Assembly (NCBI RefSeq): GCF_025464835.1
Contig: NZ_JAODMP010000104.1
Span: forward strand, 1-37,004
Source: Mycetocola sp.
GTDB lineage: Bacteria; Actinomycetota; Actinomycetes; Actinomycetales; Microbacteriaceae
Direction of reading: 5' to 3'
Length of the DNA: 37,004 nucleotides
Shown: positions 27,916 through 36,885 of the stretch, in pieces
How the letters are laid out: every line of letters begins with the position of its first letter
How positions within the stretch are numbered: position 1 is the stretch's first letter
Program-made: the position numbers and the translations under genes
Notes under the pieces: generated by a model
Databases searched by the model: none
Told to the model about the DNA's origin: nothing
The model's input: only the letters and a program-made list of their open reading frames with translations

Positions 27916-27962
27916 CCCGGATCGGCAGGGATGATGTCAGTGGCGTCAGGCAGGATGGGAAC

Positions 27963-30900
27963 GTGAGCAACGTGCTTGAGCGGTTCTCCCCTGCCACGCG
28001 GGAGTGGTTCAGCGGTGCGTTCGCCGCGCCCACCGACGCCCAGGTGGGGGCGTGGGATGCGATCTCCCGCGGATCGCACGCGCTCGTCGTCGCGCCAACC
28101 GGCTCGGGTAAGACCCTCTCCGCTTTTCTCTGGTCGATCGACCGGCTCATGGCTGAACCGCGGTCGGAAGATGCTGGCACGCGCGTGCTGTACATCTCTC
28201 CGCTCAAGGCTCTCGGTGTCGATGTCGAACGCAACCTCAGGGCGCCTCTCATCGGCATCACGCAGACGGCGATCCGGTTGGGCTCGACAGCCCCGAACGT
28301 CACCGTCGGTGTCCGCTCCGGTGACACCCCCGCAGCCGACCGGCGCACCCTCGCGAAGAATCCGCCGGACATCCTCATCACGACGCCGGAATCGCTGTTC
28401 CTCATGCTGACCTCGGCGGCGCGTGAGACGTTGCGGTCGGTAGAGACGGTGATCATCGATGAGGTCCATGCCGTCGCGGCGACGAAACGGGGTGCTCACC
28501 TGGCGTTGTCGCTCGAGCGGCTCGACGCCCTGCTCGGCAAACCGGCGCAGCGGATCGGGCTTTCAGCGACGGTGCGGCCGAGGGAGGAGGTCGCCCGGTT
28601 CCTCGGAGGCACCGCCCCGGTTGAGATCGTCGCGCCCCCCGCCTCCAAACGCTTCGACCTCCGTGTGATCGTGCCTGTGGACGACATGACCGACCTCGCC
28701 TCCGCGGCCCAGCAACGGGAGGGTTCGGCGGCTGGCGCCATCCTCCCCGACGGTGAGCGCGCCGGGTCGATCTGGCCGCACGTCGAGGAGGCGATCGTCG
28801 ACCGGATCCTCGAACATCGGTCGACGATCGTGTTCAGCAATTCGCGGCGGTTGGCCGAGCGGCTGACCGCCCGATTCAACGAGATCTATGACGAACGCAC
28901 CGCATCCGCTGAGCCCGTCGAGGGCCTGGTCGGCATCGTCGCCGAGCGGAGTTCACGGCCGCCGGCCGCCCTGCTTGGTGCGAGCGGGCAAACCGCCGTC
29001 CGCGATGAGGGGGCTCCTCAGTTGGCGCGCGCCCACCACGGGTCGGTGTCGAAAGAACAGCGGGCGTTCATCGAAGACGACCTCAAGTCCGGGCGCCTGC
29101 GCTGCGTCGTCGCAACGTCGAGCCTCGAGCTCGGCATCGACATGGGCGAAGTCGACCTCGTCGTGCAGGTGGAGTCACCACCGTCGGTCGCGAGCGGCCT
29201 GCAACGCGTGGGCCGGGCCGGCCACCAGGTGGGCGAAATCTCCCGTGGGGTGCTGTTCCCCAAGCACCGGGCGGATCTCGTCAACTCGGCTGTGGCATCC
29301 GAACGGATGGTTGCCGGCCAGATCGAATCCCTCGCGGTCCCCTCGAACCCTCTCGACATCCTCGCCCAGCAGACCGTCGCAGCGACGGCGCTCGAGCCGA
29401 TCGACGTCGAGGTGTGGTTCGAGCAGGTCAAACGCAGCGCCCCGTTCACTCGGCTGCCGCGTTCAGCGTTCGAAGCCACCCTCGACCTCCTCGCCGGGCG
29501 ATACCCCAGCGATGAATTCGCCGAGCTGCGGCCCCGCATCGTCTGGGACCGCGACGCCGGGACCCTCACCGGCAGGCCTGGGGCGCAGCGCCTCGCGGTC
29601 ACGAGCGGCGGCACGATTCCGGACCGAGGGCTCTTCGCCGTGTACATGGTGTCCGGCACAGCGGATGGTGCGGGTTCCCGGGTCGGTGAGCTCGACGAGG
29701 AGATGGTCTACGAGTCCCGCGTCGGCGACGTGTTCGCGCTCGGTGCGACGAGCTGGAAGATCCAGGAGATCACCCACGACCGAGTGCTCGTCACTCCCGC
29801 CTACGGCCAGCCAGGTCGCCTGCCGTTCTGGAAGGGTGACGGGCTCGGTAGGCCGGCTGAGCTCGGTGAAGCGGTGGGTGCGTTCATGCGCGACATCGAC
29901 GCGGCGAGCGCAACGGATGCCGCCGAGCGGCTGGCAGGGGCGGGTCTCGATTCGCGGGCGGCAACGAACCTGGTCGCCTACCTGACCGAGCAACGGACGG
30001 CCACCGGTCACATCCCGAGCGACAGGACGCTCGTCGTCGAACGTTCCCGCGACGAACTCGGTGACTGGCGAGTGATCCTGCATTCTCCGTACGGCATGCA
30101 GGTGCACGCGCCGTGGGCGCTTGCGGTTGGCGCTCGGGTGCAGGAACGGTTTGGTATCGACGGCGCCTCCATCGCAAGTGACGACGGCATCATTGTGCGC
30201 ATTCCAGACACGGAGCTCGAACCTCCCGGTGCCGAGCTGTTCGTTTTCGACCCGGACGAACTCGAAGCCGTCGTCACCGAGCAGGTCGGCGGCTCGGCGC
30301 TGTTTGCGTCCCGCTTCCGGGAATGCGCCGCGCGGGCGCTGCTCCTGCCGAACTACTCCCCCGGAAAACGTGCCCCGTTGTGGCAGCAACGCCAGCGATC
30401 GGCGCAACTGCTCGACGTCGCCCGCAAATACCCCGCGTTCCCGATCATCCTCGAAACGGTACGGGAATGCCTCCAGGACGCCTACGACCTTCCTGCCCTG
30501 CTCGGCATCACCAAGAAGCTCGCGAGCCGCGGCATCCGGATCGTGGAGACCACAACTGATACGCCGTCGCCGTTCGCGAAGTCCCTGCTCTTCGGCTACG
30601 TCGGCGCATTCATGTACGAGGGCGACAGCCCGATTGCCGAACGCAAAGCGGCCGCTCTGACCATCGACTCCGCCCTGCTGGCCGAGCTGCTCGGCCAGGT
30701 GGAACTGCGCGAACTGCTCGACCCTGGCGTGATCGCTCAGACCCAAAGCGAACTGCAACGCCTGGCGGAATCCCGCAAGGCGCGCGGCGTCGAAGGTGTC
30801 GCCGACCTGCTGCGGATGCTCGGGCCGCTGACGCTTGACGAGGTCGCCGCGAGGCTCGAATCGGAGCATCCGCTCGAGGATTCAACGGTGCACCTTGCCG

Positions 30901-32585
30901 AGCTGGCCCGCGCGAAACGCGTCATCGGTGTCAGCTTCGCCGGCACGGCCTGGTGGGCTGCCATCGAAGACTCCGCCCGCCTGCGCGACGCTCTCGGCGT
31001 GCCGCTGCCGATCGGCGTCCCCGACGCATTCATCGAACCCGTGCAGGATCCCGTCGGCGATCTCATCGCCCGTTACGCCCGCACCCACGGCCCGTTCACA
31101 ACCCAAGAGGTCGCCGACCGCTTCGGTCTGGGCAGCGCCGTGGCACAGCACACGCTCGTCCGGCTCGCCGACTCACGACGGGTGATGCGTGGTGAGTTCC
31201 TCGCCACCGGCCGTGAGGCGATCGGCGACAACACTGAATGGTGCGACTCCGAGGTGCTCAGGCGGCTCCGGGTGCGTTCCCTTGCCGCTCTTCGGCACGA
31301 GGTGGAGCCGGTGGAGCAGGAGGCGTTCGCGCGGTTCCTGCCCAGTTGGCAGAACGTCGGCGGTCGCCTGCGCGGCGTCGACGGCGTGGCATCCGTGATC
31401 GACCAGCTGGCCGGCGTCAACATTCCAGCGTCTGCGTGGGAATCGCTCATCCTGCCCCAGCGCGTGAACGACTACTCGCCGGCCATGCTCGACGAACTCA
31501 CCGCGACAGGCGAAGTGCTCTGGTCGGGAGGAGGAGCGTTGCCAGGGAACGACGGCTGGGTTGCTCTGCACCTGGCTGAGACCGCGCACCTGACCCTGCC
31601 ACTCGTGCCAGAGCACCAGCCGGATGAACTCCAGCGTGAGGTGCTGATGGCGCTCGGCGGGGGTGGCGCGTTCTTCTTCCCGCAGCTCGCGGAAGCCACG
31701 GGCGCCACCGACGACAAGTCGCTCGTCGCCGCCCTCTGGGAGCTGGTCTGGGCCGGGCTGATCACAAACGACACTCTCGCTCCGCTGCGAACCCTCACCG
31801 GGCACGGCGGGGCACACCGCACGCAGCGTGCCGCTCCCCGTTCTCGGATGTACCGGGGCCGTCCGCTCAGCCGGCCGAGCATGTCCACTCGCGTGGCGCC
31901 GGCGCTCGGCGGGCGCTGGTCGATTCTTCCCCTCGCCGAGCAGGACGCAACGGTTCGTACCGCGGCGAGCGCCGAAACGCTCCTCGAACGGTACGGCGTC
32001 GTGACCCGCGGCTCAGTGATGAGTGAGGCCGTGCCTGGCGGTTTCGCCCTCGTCTACCGGGTGCTCTCCACGTTCGAAGACACCGGCCGGGCACGCAGGG
32101 GGTACTTCATCGACGGGCTCGGCGCCGCACAATTCTCCACAGCCGGCACCGTCGACCGGTTGCGGTCCTTCGCCCGGAGCGATTCGAACGACGTTCCGGA
32201 TGCCGCGGACGCGTCGGTCGTGACGCTCGCGGCCACCGACCCGGCGAACCCGTACGGCGCAGCTCTCGCCTGGCCGACCGTCGAGAGTCCAGGCACGAAA
32301 CACCGGCCGGGACGCAAAGCCGGGAGTCTGGTCACCCTCGTCGACGGAGCGCTCACGCTCTACGTGGAGCGGGGCGGGAAGACGCTGCTCACCTTCACTG
32401 ACGATGACTCCGTTCTCGCTGTCGCTGCGGCATCCGTCGCAGGGTTGGTCCGCCAGGGCCGCATCGACAAGCTCGCCATCGAGAAGGTCAACGGCGCATT
32501 CGTGCTCGGGACCCTCGCCGGTGCAGCACTGCGGGAGGCCGGTTTCACGGAGACACCGCGAGGCCTGAGGATCCGGCATGCCTGA
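27963..32585 (+). CDS. lhr: Large ATP-dependent helicase Lhr (long actinobacterial form)
   Basis: The 1540-residue protein is a superfamily 2, 3'-5' DNA helicase used in DNA repair. Walker A APTGSGKT (44-51), DEVH (166-169), and motif VI QRVGRAGHQ (414-422) are present. The core is followed by a winged helix and Lhr-specific beta-barrel (to about 860), then a long C-terminal domain of several winged helices (about 900-1540), as in mycobacterial Lhr. The start is GTG at 27963 with CAGGAT 6 nt upstream. The end overlaps nei2 by 8 nt. The same lhr-nei neighbourhood exists in Mycobacterium tuberculosis (Rv3296-Rv3297), which supports joint action on oxidative or mitomycin-type lesions. Confidence 0.96.
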   Translation: MSNVLERFSPATREWFSGAFAAPTDAQVGAWDAISRGSHALVVAPTGSGKTLSAFLWSIDRLMAEPRSEDAGTRVLYISPLKALGVDVERNLRAPLIGITQTAIRLGSTAPNVTVGVRSGDTPAADRRTLAKNPPDILITTPESLFLMLTSAARETLRSVETVIIDEVHAVAATKRGAHLALSLERLDALLGKPAQRIGLSATVRPREEVARFLGGTAPVEIVAPPASKRFDLRVIVPVDDMTDLASAAQQREGSAAGAILPDGERAGSIWPHVEEAIVDRILEHRSTIVFSNSRRLAERLTARFNEIYDERTASAEPVEGLVGIVAERSSRPPAALLGASGQTAVRDEGAPQLARAHHGSVSKEQRAFIEDDLKSGRLRCVVATSSLELGIDMGEVDLVVQVESPPSVASGLQRVGRAGHQVGEISRGVLFPKHRADLVNSAVASERMVAGQIESLAVPSNPLDILAQQTVAATALEPIDVEVWFEQVKRSAPFTRLPRSAFEATLDLLAGRYPSDEFAELRPRIVWDRDAGTLTGRPGAQRLAVTSGGTIPDRGLFAVYMVSGTADGAGSRVGELDEEMVYESRVGDVFALGATSWKIQEITHDRVLVTPAYGQPGRLPFWKGDGLGRPAELGEAVGAFMRDIDAASATDAAERLAGAGLDSRAATNLVAYLTEQRTATGHIPSDRTLVVERSRDELGDWRVILHSPYGMQVHAPWALAVGARVQERFGIDGASIASDDGIIVRIPDTELEPPGAELFVFDPDELEAVVTEQVGGSALFASRFRECAARALLLPNYSPGKRAPLWQQRQRSAQLLDVARKYPAFPIILETVRECLQDAYDLPALLGITKKLASRGIRIVETTTDTPSPFAKSLLFGYVGAFMYEGDSPIAERKAAALTIDSALLAELLGQVELRELLDPGVIAQTQSELQRLAESRKARGVEGVADLLRMLGPLTLDEVAARLESEHPLEDSTVHLAELARAKRVIGVSFAGTAWWAAIEDSARLRDALGVPLPIGVPDAFIEPVQDPVGDLIARYARTHGPFTTQEVADRFGLGSAVAQHTLVRLADSRRVMRGEFLATGREAIGDNTEWCDSEVLRRLRVRSLAALRHEVEPVEQEAFARFLPSWQNVGGRLRGVDGVASVIDQLAGVNIPASAWESLILPQRVNDYSPAMLDELTATGEVLWSGGGALPGNDGWVALHLAETAHLTLPLVPEHQPDELQREVLMALGGGGAFFFPQLAEATGATDDKSLVAALWELVWAGLITNDTLAPLRTLTGHGGAHRTQRAAPRSRMYRGRPLSRPSMSTRVAPALGGRWSILPLAEQDATVRTAASAETLLERYGVVTRGSVMSEAVPGGFALVYRVLSTFEDTGRARRGYFIDGLGAAQFSTAGTVDRLRSFARSDSNDVPDAADASVVTLAATDPANPYGAALAWPTVESPGTKHRPGRKAGSLVTLVDGALTLYVERGGKTLLTFTDDDSVLAVAAASVAGLVRQGRIDKLAIEKVNGAFVLGTLAGAALREAGFTETPRGLRIRHA

Positions 32586-33354
32586 GGGCGATACCGTCTA
32601 CCGCGCCGCGCGGCACCTGAACGATGCCCTTGAGGGGGCGACGGTGACGACCTGGGACATTCGTGTCCCGGCGTTTGCGACGAGCGACCTCACCGGTGAA
32701 CGGATCGACGAAGTCGTCAGCCGGGGCAAGCATCTGCTGCACCGGGTGGGCGATTACAGCCTGCACACCCATCTCAAGATGGAGGGAACCTGGCACCTGT
32801 ACCGGCCGGGGTCAGCGTGGAAGCGCCCGGCATTCCAGGCTCGGGCCCTGGTCGGTTCAGCCGACTGGCTCAGCGTCGGGTTCGAGCTCGGGGTCGTGGA
32901 GCTGATAGCCCGCAGCGATGAGAGCACGGTCGTCGGCCATCTGGGGCCAGACCTGTTGGGTGAGGGCTGGGACGCGGCCGAAGCGATCGCCCGGCTCGAG
33001 TCGGTTCCTGAGCGCCCCACCGCCGTCGCGCTGCTCGACCAGCGGAACCTCGCGGGTCTCGGCAACGTCTACGCGAACGAACTGTGTTTTCTCCGCGGCA
33101 TCCTTCCCACGCATCCGATCGGCGACACGGATGCCGTCGCTCTCGTCGCTTTGTCGCATCGCCTCATCCTCGCTAATCGTGATCGCGTCGAACGCACGAC
33201 GACCGGCGACACTCGACCGGGCCGGCAGACCTGGGTATACGGGCGGGGAGGCAAGCCTTGCCGCCGCTGCGGAACGCGAATCCGCTCAGGTAGCCTCGGC
33301 CCAACCCAGACCCAGCAGCGGGACACGTTCTGGTGCCCGCGCTGCCAGAGGTGA
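32578..33354 (+). CDS. nei2: Fpg/Nei family DNA glycosylase, Nei2 type
   Basis: The 258-residue bifunctional glycosylase/AP lyase removes oxidised bases. It begins MPEGDTVYRAARHL, so after loss of Met the catalytic Pro and Glu are P2 and E3. The beta-clamp lysine lies in SRGKHLLHR. The H2TH segment (AVALLDQRNLAGLGNVYANE) and the C-terminal four-cysteine zinc finger (C228, C231, C253, C256) are intact. The ATG lies within the end of lhr (8-nt overlap), so the two are co-translated. It is the last gene of the unit; the next gene is convergent 6 nt later. Confidence 0.95.
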   Translation: MPEGDTVYRAARHLNDALEGATVTTWDIRVPAFATSDLTGERIDEVVSRGKHLLHRVGDYSLHTHLKMEGTWHLYRPGSAWKRPAFQARALVGSADWLSVGFELGVVELIARSDESTVVGHLGPDLLGEGWDAAEAIARLESVPERPTAVALLDQRNLAGLGNVYANELCFLRGILPTHPIGDTDAVALVALSHRLILANRDRVERTTTGDTRPGRQTWVYGRGGKPCRRCGTRIRSGSLGPTQTQQRDTFWCPRCQR

Positions 33355-33360
33355 CCGAGC

Positions 33361-33855
33361 TCAGCGCACGCGCTCGATGTCCGACACGAAACGGTCGACC
33401 CGTTCAAGAAGCCGCGCGCGATTCGCGCGCATGACCGTCGTCGGATACGGCTGGATCGGCGCCGCGTGCGGCTGCAGGCGCACATGCGCTGAACAGGTCA
33501 GCTCAGAGCAGATGTAGGTGCCGACAGTGCTGCCGTTCCGGCCGGCCTCACCCGCGAGCGGGGCGACGAAGAGAGCGACGTCGTTCGCCGGCTGTGCTGT
33601 GTGGCAGAAGCTGCAGAGGTGCACCTGGATGCGGGCCACCCGGTCCGCCCTGCGCAGCACGATCCCCGTGGGCGTATCTCCACGCCGATAGACGAGGGAG
33701 TACCGGCCCGGAGCGTTCGGATCGCCCCACCCGAAGTAGTCGAGTTCATCCCATGGCGCAAACGCCAGGCCGGACGGCACGAACAAGCGAGTGGCCTCGC
33801 CGGTCGAGCAGTTCACAAATGACGCCCGGATCTGCGCTTCGCTCAGCTCTTCCAT
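33361..33855 (-). CDS. FBP domain protein (FusB-type treble-clef zinc finger)
   Basis: The 164-residue protein has the pattern of elongation-factor-G-binding, FBP-type proteins: YFGWGDPNAPGRYSLVYRRG, then a treble-clef finger with C81-x2-C84 (CSFCHTAQ) and C116-x4-C121 (CSELTCSAHVR), and a basic C-terminal helix ERVDRFVSDIERV. In staphylococci FusB-type proteins bind EF-G and protect it from fusidic acid. Actinobacterial homologues are chromosomal and widespread, so a role in ribosome recycling is more likely than acquired resistance. An AGGGG ribosome binding site precedes the ATG. No terminator is evident between it and nei2. Confidence 0.82.
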   Translation of the reverse strand: MEELSEAQIRASFVNCSTGEATRLFVPSGLAFAPWDELDYFGWGDPNAPGRYSLVYRRGDTPTGIVLRRADRVARIQVHLCSFCHTAQPANDVALFVAPLAGEAGRNGSTVGTYICSELTCSAHVRLQPHAAPIQPYPTTVMRANRARLLERVDRFVSDIERVR

Positions 33856-33925
33856 CAGGTTCCCCTCATCGTCACAGCGTCCCCAGCCTACGGTCGCATG
33901 CAGGAAGCTTCAATCCGCGGAGCGC

Positions 33926-35305
33926 CTACACCGCCGCCTTCACCGCGGTGAGCAGTTGCGTCAGCGTCGCTTTCGCGTCGCCGAGGGCGATGGACACCTT
34001 CGGGTCGTAGAAGAGCTCGTTCTCGATTCCCGCGAATCCTGGGTTCAGGCTGCGTTTGAGGAACACGACCTGTTTCGCTTCAGAGACGTTGAGGATGGGC
34101 ATGCCGTAGATCGGTGACCCGGGTGACGACTTCGCGGCGGGATTGACGACGTCGTTGGCCCCGATGACGAGGACGAGGTCGGTGGACTTGAACTGCCCGT
34201 TCACCACATCCATCTCCACAAGGGATTCGTACGGAACGTTCGCCTCCGCGAGGAGCACGTTCATGTGACCGGGCATCCGGCCGGCCACCGGGTGGATGCC
34301 GAACACCACATCCGCTCCCCTCGCGGTCAGGATTTCCGCGAGTTCCGCTGCCGCGTGATGCGCCTGCGCGACGGCGAGACCATAGCCGGGGACGATGACG
34401 ATCCTGCTCGAATATTCCAGCAGGATCGCCACGTCCTCGGGAGTCACCGTACGAACCGGGCGGCTCTCCGCGCCGGCATCGGACCCGCTCCTCCTCGTGG
34501 CCCTGAACGCACCGAAGACGATACCGGTCACGCTGCGGCCCATCGCCGTCGCCATGGAGGTCGTCAGGATCGTACCGCTCGCGCCGACGAGCGTACCGGC
34601 GATGAGGAGCAGCACGTTTGAAAGTACGACGCCGGAGCCCGCGACCGCGAGCCCGGTGAACGCGTTGAGGAGCGAGATGACGATGGGCACGTCGGCGCCA
34701 CCGATCGGCAGTACGAAGAACACACCGATGACCAGGCCGAAACCGAGCAGCACGGCCGCGAAGAGAAGGTCTCCGGTGGTCACCATTGCGACAGCCGTCG
34801 CAACCGCAGCGAGCGTGAGAGCACCGAGCAGCAGGCCGAGGCCCGGGAAGACCACCGCACGCGATGTGATGATTCCCTGCAGTTTGCCGAAGGTGATGAA
34901 GGATCCGGTGAGGGAGAGCCCCCCGATGAACACGGTGAACGCGATCACGACAGCCGCCCAGGCGTCGGGGCCGTGGGTGAATTCCACAACCGCCACGAGT
35001 GCCGCAGCCCCGCCGCCGACACCGTTGAAGGCGGCGACGAGTTGGGGCATCTGGGTCATCTGCACGCGTCGTGCTGCAGGGACCGCGACGGCCGCACCGA
35101 CCAGGACGGCCAGCGCGATCCATATCCCATTGCCGATGTCGTGGCCGAGCACGTACACCCCGATCGCGACGGCGGCGCCGGTCGCCCCGAGCCGGTTCGC
35201 CCCCCGTGCCTTTCGCGGTGAGCTCAGGCCTTTGAGGGCGAGGATGAACAGAACGGCAGCGATCAGATAGCCGGCCAGCACGACCGATTCGTTCAGGATC
35301 TTCAC
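33926..35305 (-). CDS. pntB: NAD(P) transhydrogenase subunit beta
   Basis: The 459-residue membrane subunit contributes most of the proton channel (several hydrophobic helices over about 1-270, such as LAGYLIAAVLFILALKGL-like and MLIAGTLVGASGTIL-like segments) and the C-terminal NADP(H)-binding domain III (about 285-459: IVIVPGYGLAVAQAHHAAAE, VFGIHPVAGRMPGHMNVLLA, LVLVIGANDVVNPAA). The complex uses the proton gradient to make NADPH from NADH. The start is GTG at 35305, overlapping the pntA2 stop by 4 nt (GTGA). It is the last gene of the operon. Confidence 0.96.
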   Translation of the reverse strand: MKILNESVVLAGYLIAAVLFILALKGLSSPRKARGANRLGATGAAVAIGVYVLGHDIGNGIWIALAVLVGAAVAVPAARRVQMTQMPQLVAAFNGVGGGAAALVAVVEFTHGPDAWAAVVIAFTVFIGGLSLTGSFITFGKLQGIITSRAVVFPGLGLLLGALTLAAVATAVAMVTTGDLLFAAVLLGFGLVIGVFFVLPIGGADVPIVISLLNAFTGLAVAGSGVVLSNVLLLIAGTLVGASGTILTTSMATAMGRSVTGIVFGAFRATRRSGSDAGAESRPVRTVTPEDVAILLEYSSRIVIVPGYGLAVAQAHHAAAELAEILTARGADVVFGIHPVAGRMPGHMNVLLAEANVPYESLVEMDVVNGQFKSTDLVLVIGANDVVNPAAKSSPGSPIYGMPILNVSEAKQVVFLKRSLNPGFAGIENELFYDPKVSIALGDAKATLTQLLTAVKAAV

Positions 35306-35610
35306 TTCGCGCTCTCCTTGCGGGCCGGGCGACCGGGTTTTGCTGCGAACATCACGAGCATCCGGTCGGTGACGACGAACCCACCGACGATGTTGATCGT
35401 CGCCAGCAGGACGGCGAGCACCGAGAGCAGGAGCGGGAGCGGTTCGGTCGCCTGCTCTGCCACCATGATCGCACCGAGGAGAATGATCCCGTGGATCGCA
35501 TTCGCCTCGGACATGAGCGGGGTGTGCAGGGTGCTGGAGACTTTCGAGACGACCTCGAACCCGAGGAATACCGCCAGGACGGTGATGGTGATCACGGCGA
35601 ATGCGTCCAT
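35302..35610 (-). CDS. pntA2: NAD(P) transhydrogenase, small membrane alpha subunit
   Basis: The 102-residue protein has three hydrophobic helices (AFAVITITVLAVFLGFEVV, IHGIILLGAIMVAEQA, LLSVLAVLLATINIVGGF), the membrane part of the split alpha subunit. In many actinobacteria PntA is divided into a soluble NAD-binding piece and this membrane piece. The start at 35610 shares one base with the pntA1 stop (TGATG); a longer frame to 35682 would overlap pntA1 and is not needed. It ends in a GTGA overlap with pntB, so the three genes are tightly coupled. Confidence 0.95.
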   Translation of the reverse strand: MDAFAVITITVLAVFLGFEVVSKVSSTLHTPLMSEANAIHGIILLGAIMVAEQATEPLPLLLSVLAVLLATINIVGGFVVTDRMLVMFAAKPGRPARKESAK

Positions 35611-36761
35611 CAGCGAGCGACCTCTTTTGTCAACAGTTCGGTGATCCGTGGGTGCACGATCGCGCCTTGATGGGTGAGGCAAGATCCGCTCACCAGCTCA
35701 TCGCCGAAATCGGGGAGAACGGTGCCGTCCACCGTCAACGCGGTGAGGAAGTTGGCGAAGTTCATCCCCAGCAGCTTCGACGCGTCGACGGCGAGCTCGG
35801 AATGGATGTCCTGCACACCGATGACGGTGACCTCGCCTGCAGCAACCGGAAAGGGTATTCGCTCGCCGGGCACGGACGCTTCGACGTTCCCCCCGGTCTC
35901 GGCGGCGAGGTCGACCACCACGGATCCCGCCTTCATCCCCGTCATCATCGCTGAGGTGATCAGTTGCGGCGCCGGGCGGCCGGGAACGGCCGCGGTCGTG
36001 ATGATGATGTCTGCCGCTTCGACGAAGGGGGTGAGCAGTTCCCGCTGGCGCTGCGCCCGGGCCTCGCCGAGCTCTCTGGCATACCCGCCCACGGCATCCG
36101 CGGCTTCCAGGTCAAGGGAGATGAACGTGCCGCCGACCGAACGGACCTCATCGGCAGACGACGAGCGCACGTCATACGCGCTGACGACCCCGCCGAGACG
36201 TTTCGCGGTGGCGATCGCCTGCAGCCCGGCAACTCCTGCACCGAGAACGAGCACCCGCGCGGGAGCCAGCGTTCCGGCTGCCGTCATCGTCATGGGGAAC
36301 ATGCGATCGAAGGCGTCCGCGGCAAACAGGACGCACTTGTACCCGGCGAGAAGCGCCTGGGATGACAGCACATCCATCGACTGGGCCCGGGAGATCCGCG
36401 GGAGGAAGTCGAGCGCGAAGGTCGTGATTCCTGACGATGCGGCCTTCTGCAGCACGCTGACGTGGCGAAACGGGTCGACGACTCCCACCGTGATGACGCC
36501 GGCGGGCAGGCCATCCAGGTCGGATGCCGTGAGCGGGCGAACGTGGAACAGCACGTCAAGTTCAACATGGCCCCCGGCCGGAACGATCATCGCCCCGGCA
36601 GCGGCATAGGCCTCATCGCTCACACCGGCGTGCCGCCCGGCTCCAGAGGCGACGCTCACCTCGAGTCCGGCTTTCCTCAGCTTCGTGACGCTGTCGGGAC
36701 TGGCCGCGACGCGTCTCTCACCTGGCACACGTTCGGCGCGGACGAAAACCCTGCTGGTCAC
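35610..36761 (-). CDS. pntA1: NAD(P) transhydrogenase, soluble alpha subunit (NAD-binding)
   Basis: The 383-residue domain I protein binds NAD(H). It belongs to the alanine dehydrogenase/PNT family: an N-terminal AlaDh_PNT region (VFVRAERVPGERRVAASPDS, about 5-130) and a Rossmann domain with VLVLGAGVAGLQAIATAKRL (about 165-190) and SAYDVRSSS. RAQSMDVLSSQA and AVPGRPAPQLIT are also typical. The start is GTG at 36761 with a GGGAG ribosome binding site. It leads the operon pntA1-pntA2-pntB, whose promoter must lie in the 79 nt before the rRNA terminator or beyond. I see only a weak candidate there. Confidence 0.95.
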   Translation of the reverse strand: MTSRVFVRAERVPGERRVAASPDSVTKLRKAGLEVSVASGAGRHAGVSDEAYAAAGAMIVPAGGHVELDVLFHVRPLTASDLDGLPAGVITVGVVDPFRHVSVLQKAASSGITTFALDFLPRISRAQSMDVLSSQALLAGYKCVLFAADAFDRMFPMTMTAAGTLAPARVLVLGAGVAGLQAIATAKRLGGVVSAYDVRSSSADEVRSVGGTFISLDLEAADAVGGYARELGEARAQRQRELLTPFVEAADIIITTAAVPGRPAPQLITSAMMTGMKAGSVVVDLAAETGGNVEASVPGERIPFPVAAGEVTVIGVQDIHSELAVDASKLLGMNFANFLTALTVDGTVLPDFGDELVSGSCLTHQGAIVHPRITELLTKEVAR

Positions 36762-36840
36762 AAAACTCCCTCGTTTGTGGGCGATGCTGTTTCCGAGGGT
36801 AGTCGCTTCGATGGCAGTCGTGAAGAAATGCCCGTTAACG

Positions 36841-36872
36841 CAGAAAAGCCACCCCGAAGGGTGGCTTTTCTG
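36841..36872 (-). terminator. rRNA operon terminator
   Basis: A 14-bp perfect stem (36841-36854 with 36859-36872, core AAAAGCCACCC) with a 4-nt loop, and a run of four T inside the distal arm. It lies just after the 5S gene on the minus strand and also insulates pntA1 from the rRNA operon. Confidence 0.92.
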
Positions 36873-36885
36873 TTTATTAAGTTAA

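Noticed and set aside
27903-27962. LexA/SOS box upstream of lhr
   Set aside because: The only dyad is ATTGCG-A-CGCAAT, which does not fit the GAAC-N4-GTTC pattern of actinobacterial LexA sites.
29463-30869. 468-codon minus-strand frame inside lhr
   Set aside because: It lies antisense to a well-conserved helicase domain and shows no protein-like pattern.
33361-33855. FBP-domain protein as an acquired fusidic-acid resistance gene
   Set aside because: Base composition matches its neighbours and no mobile element is near; such proteins are common chromosomal genes in actinobacteria.
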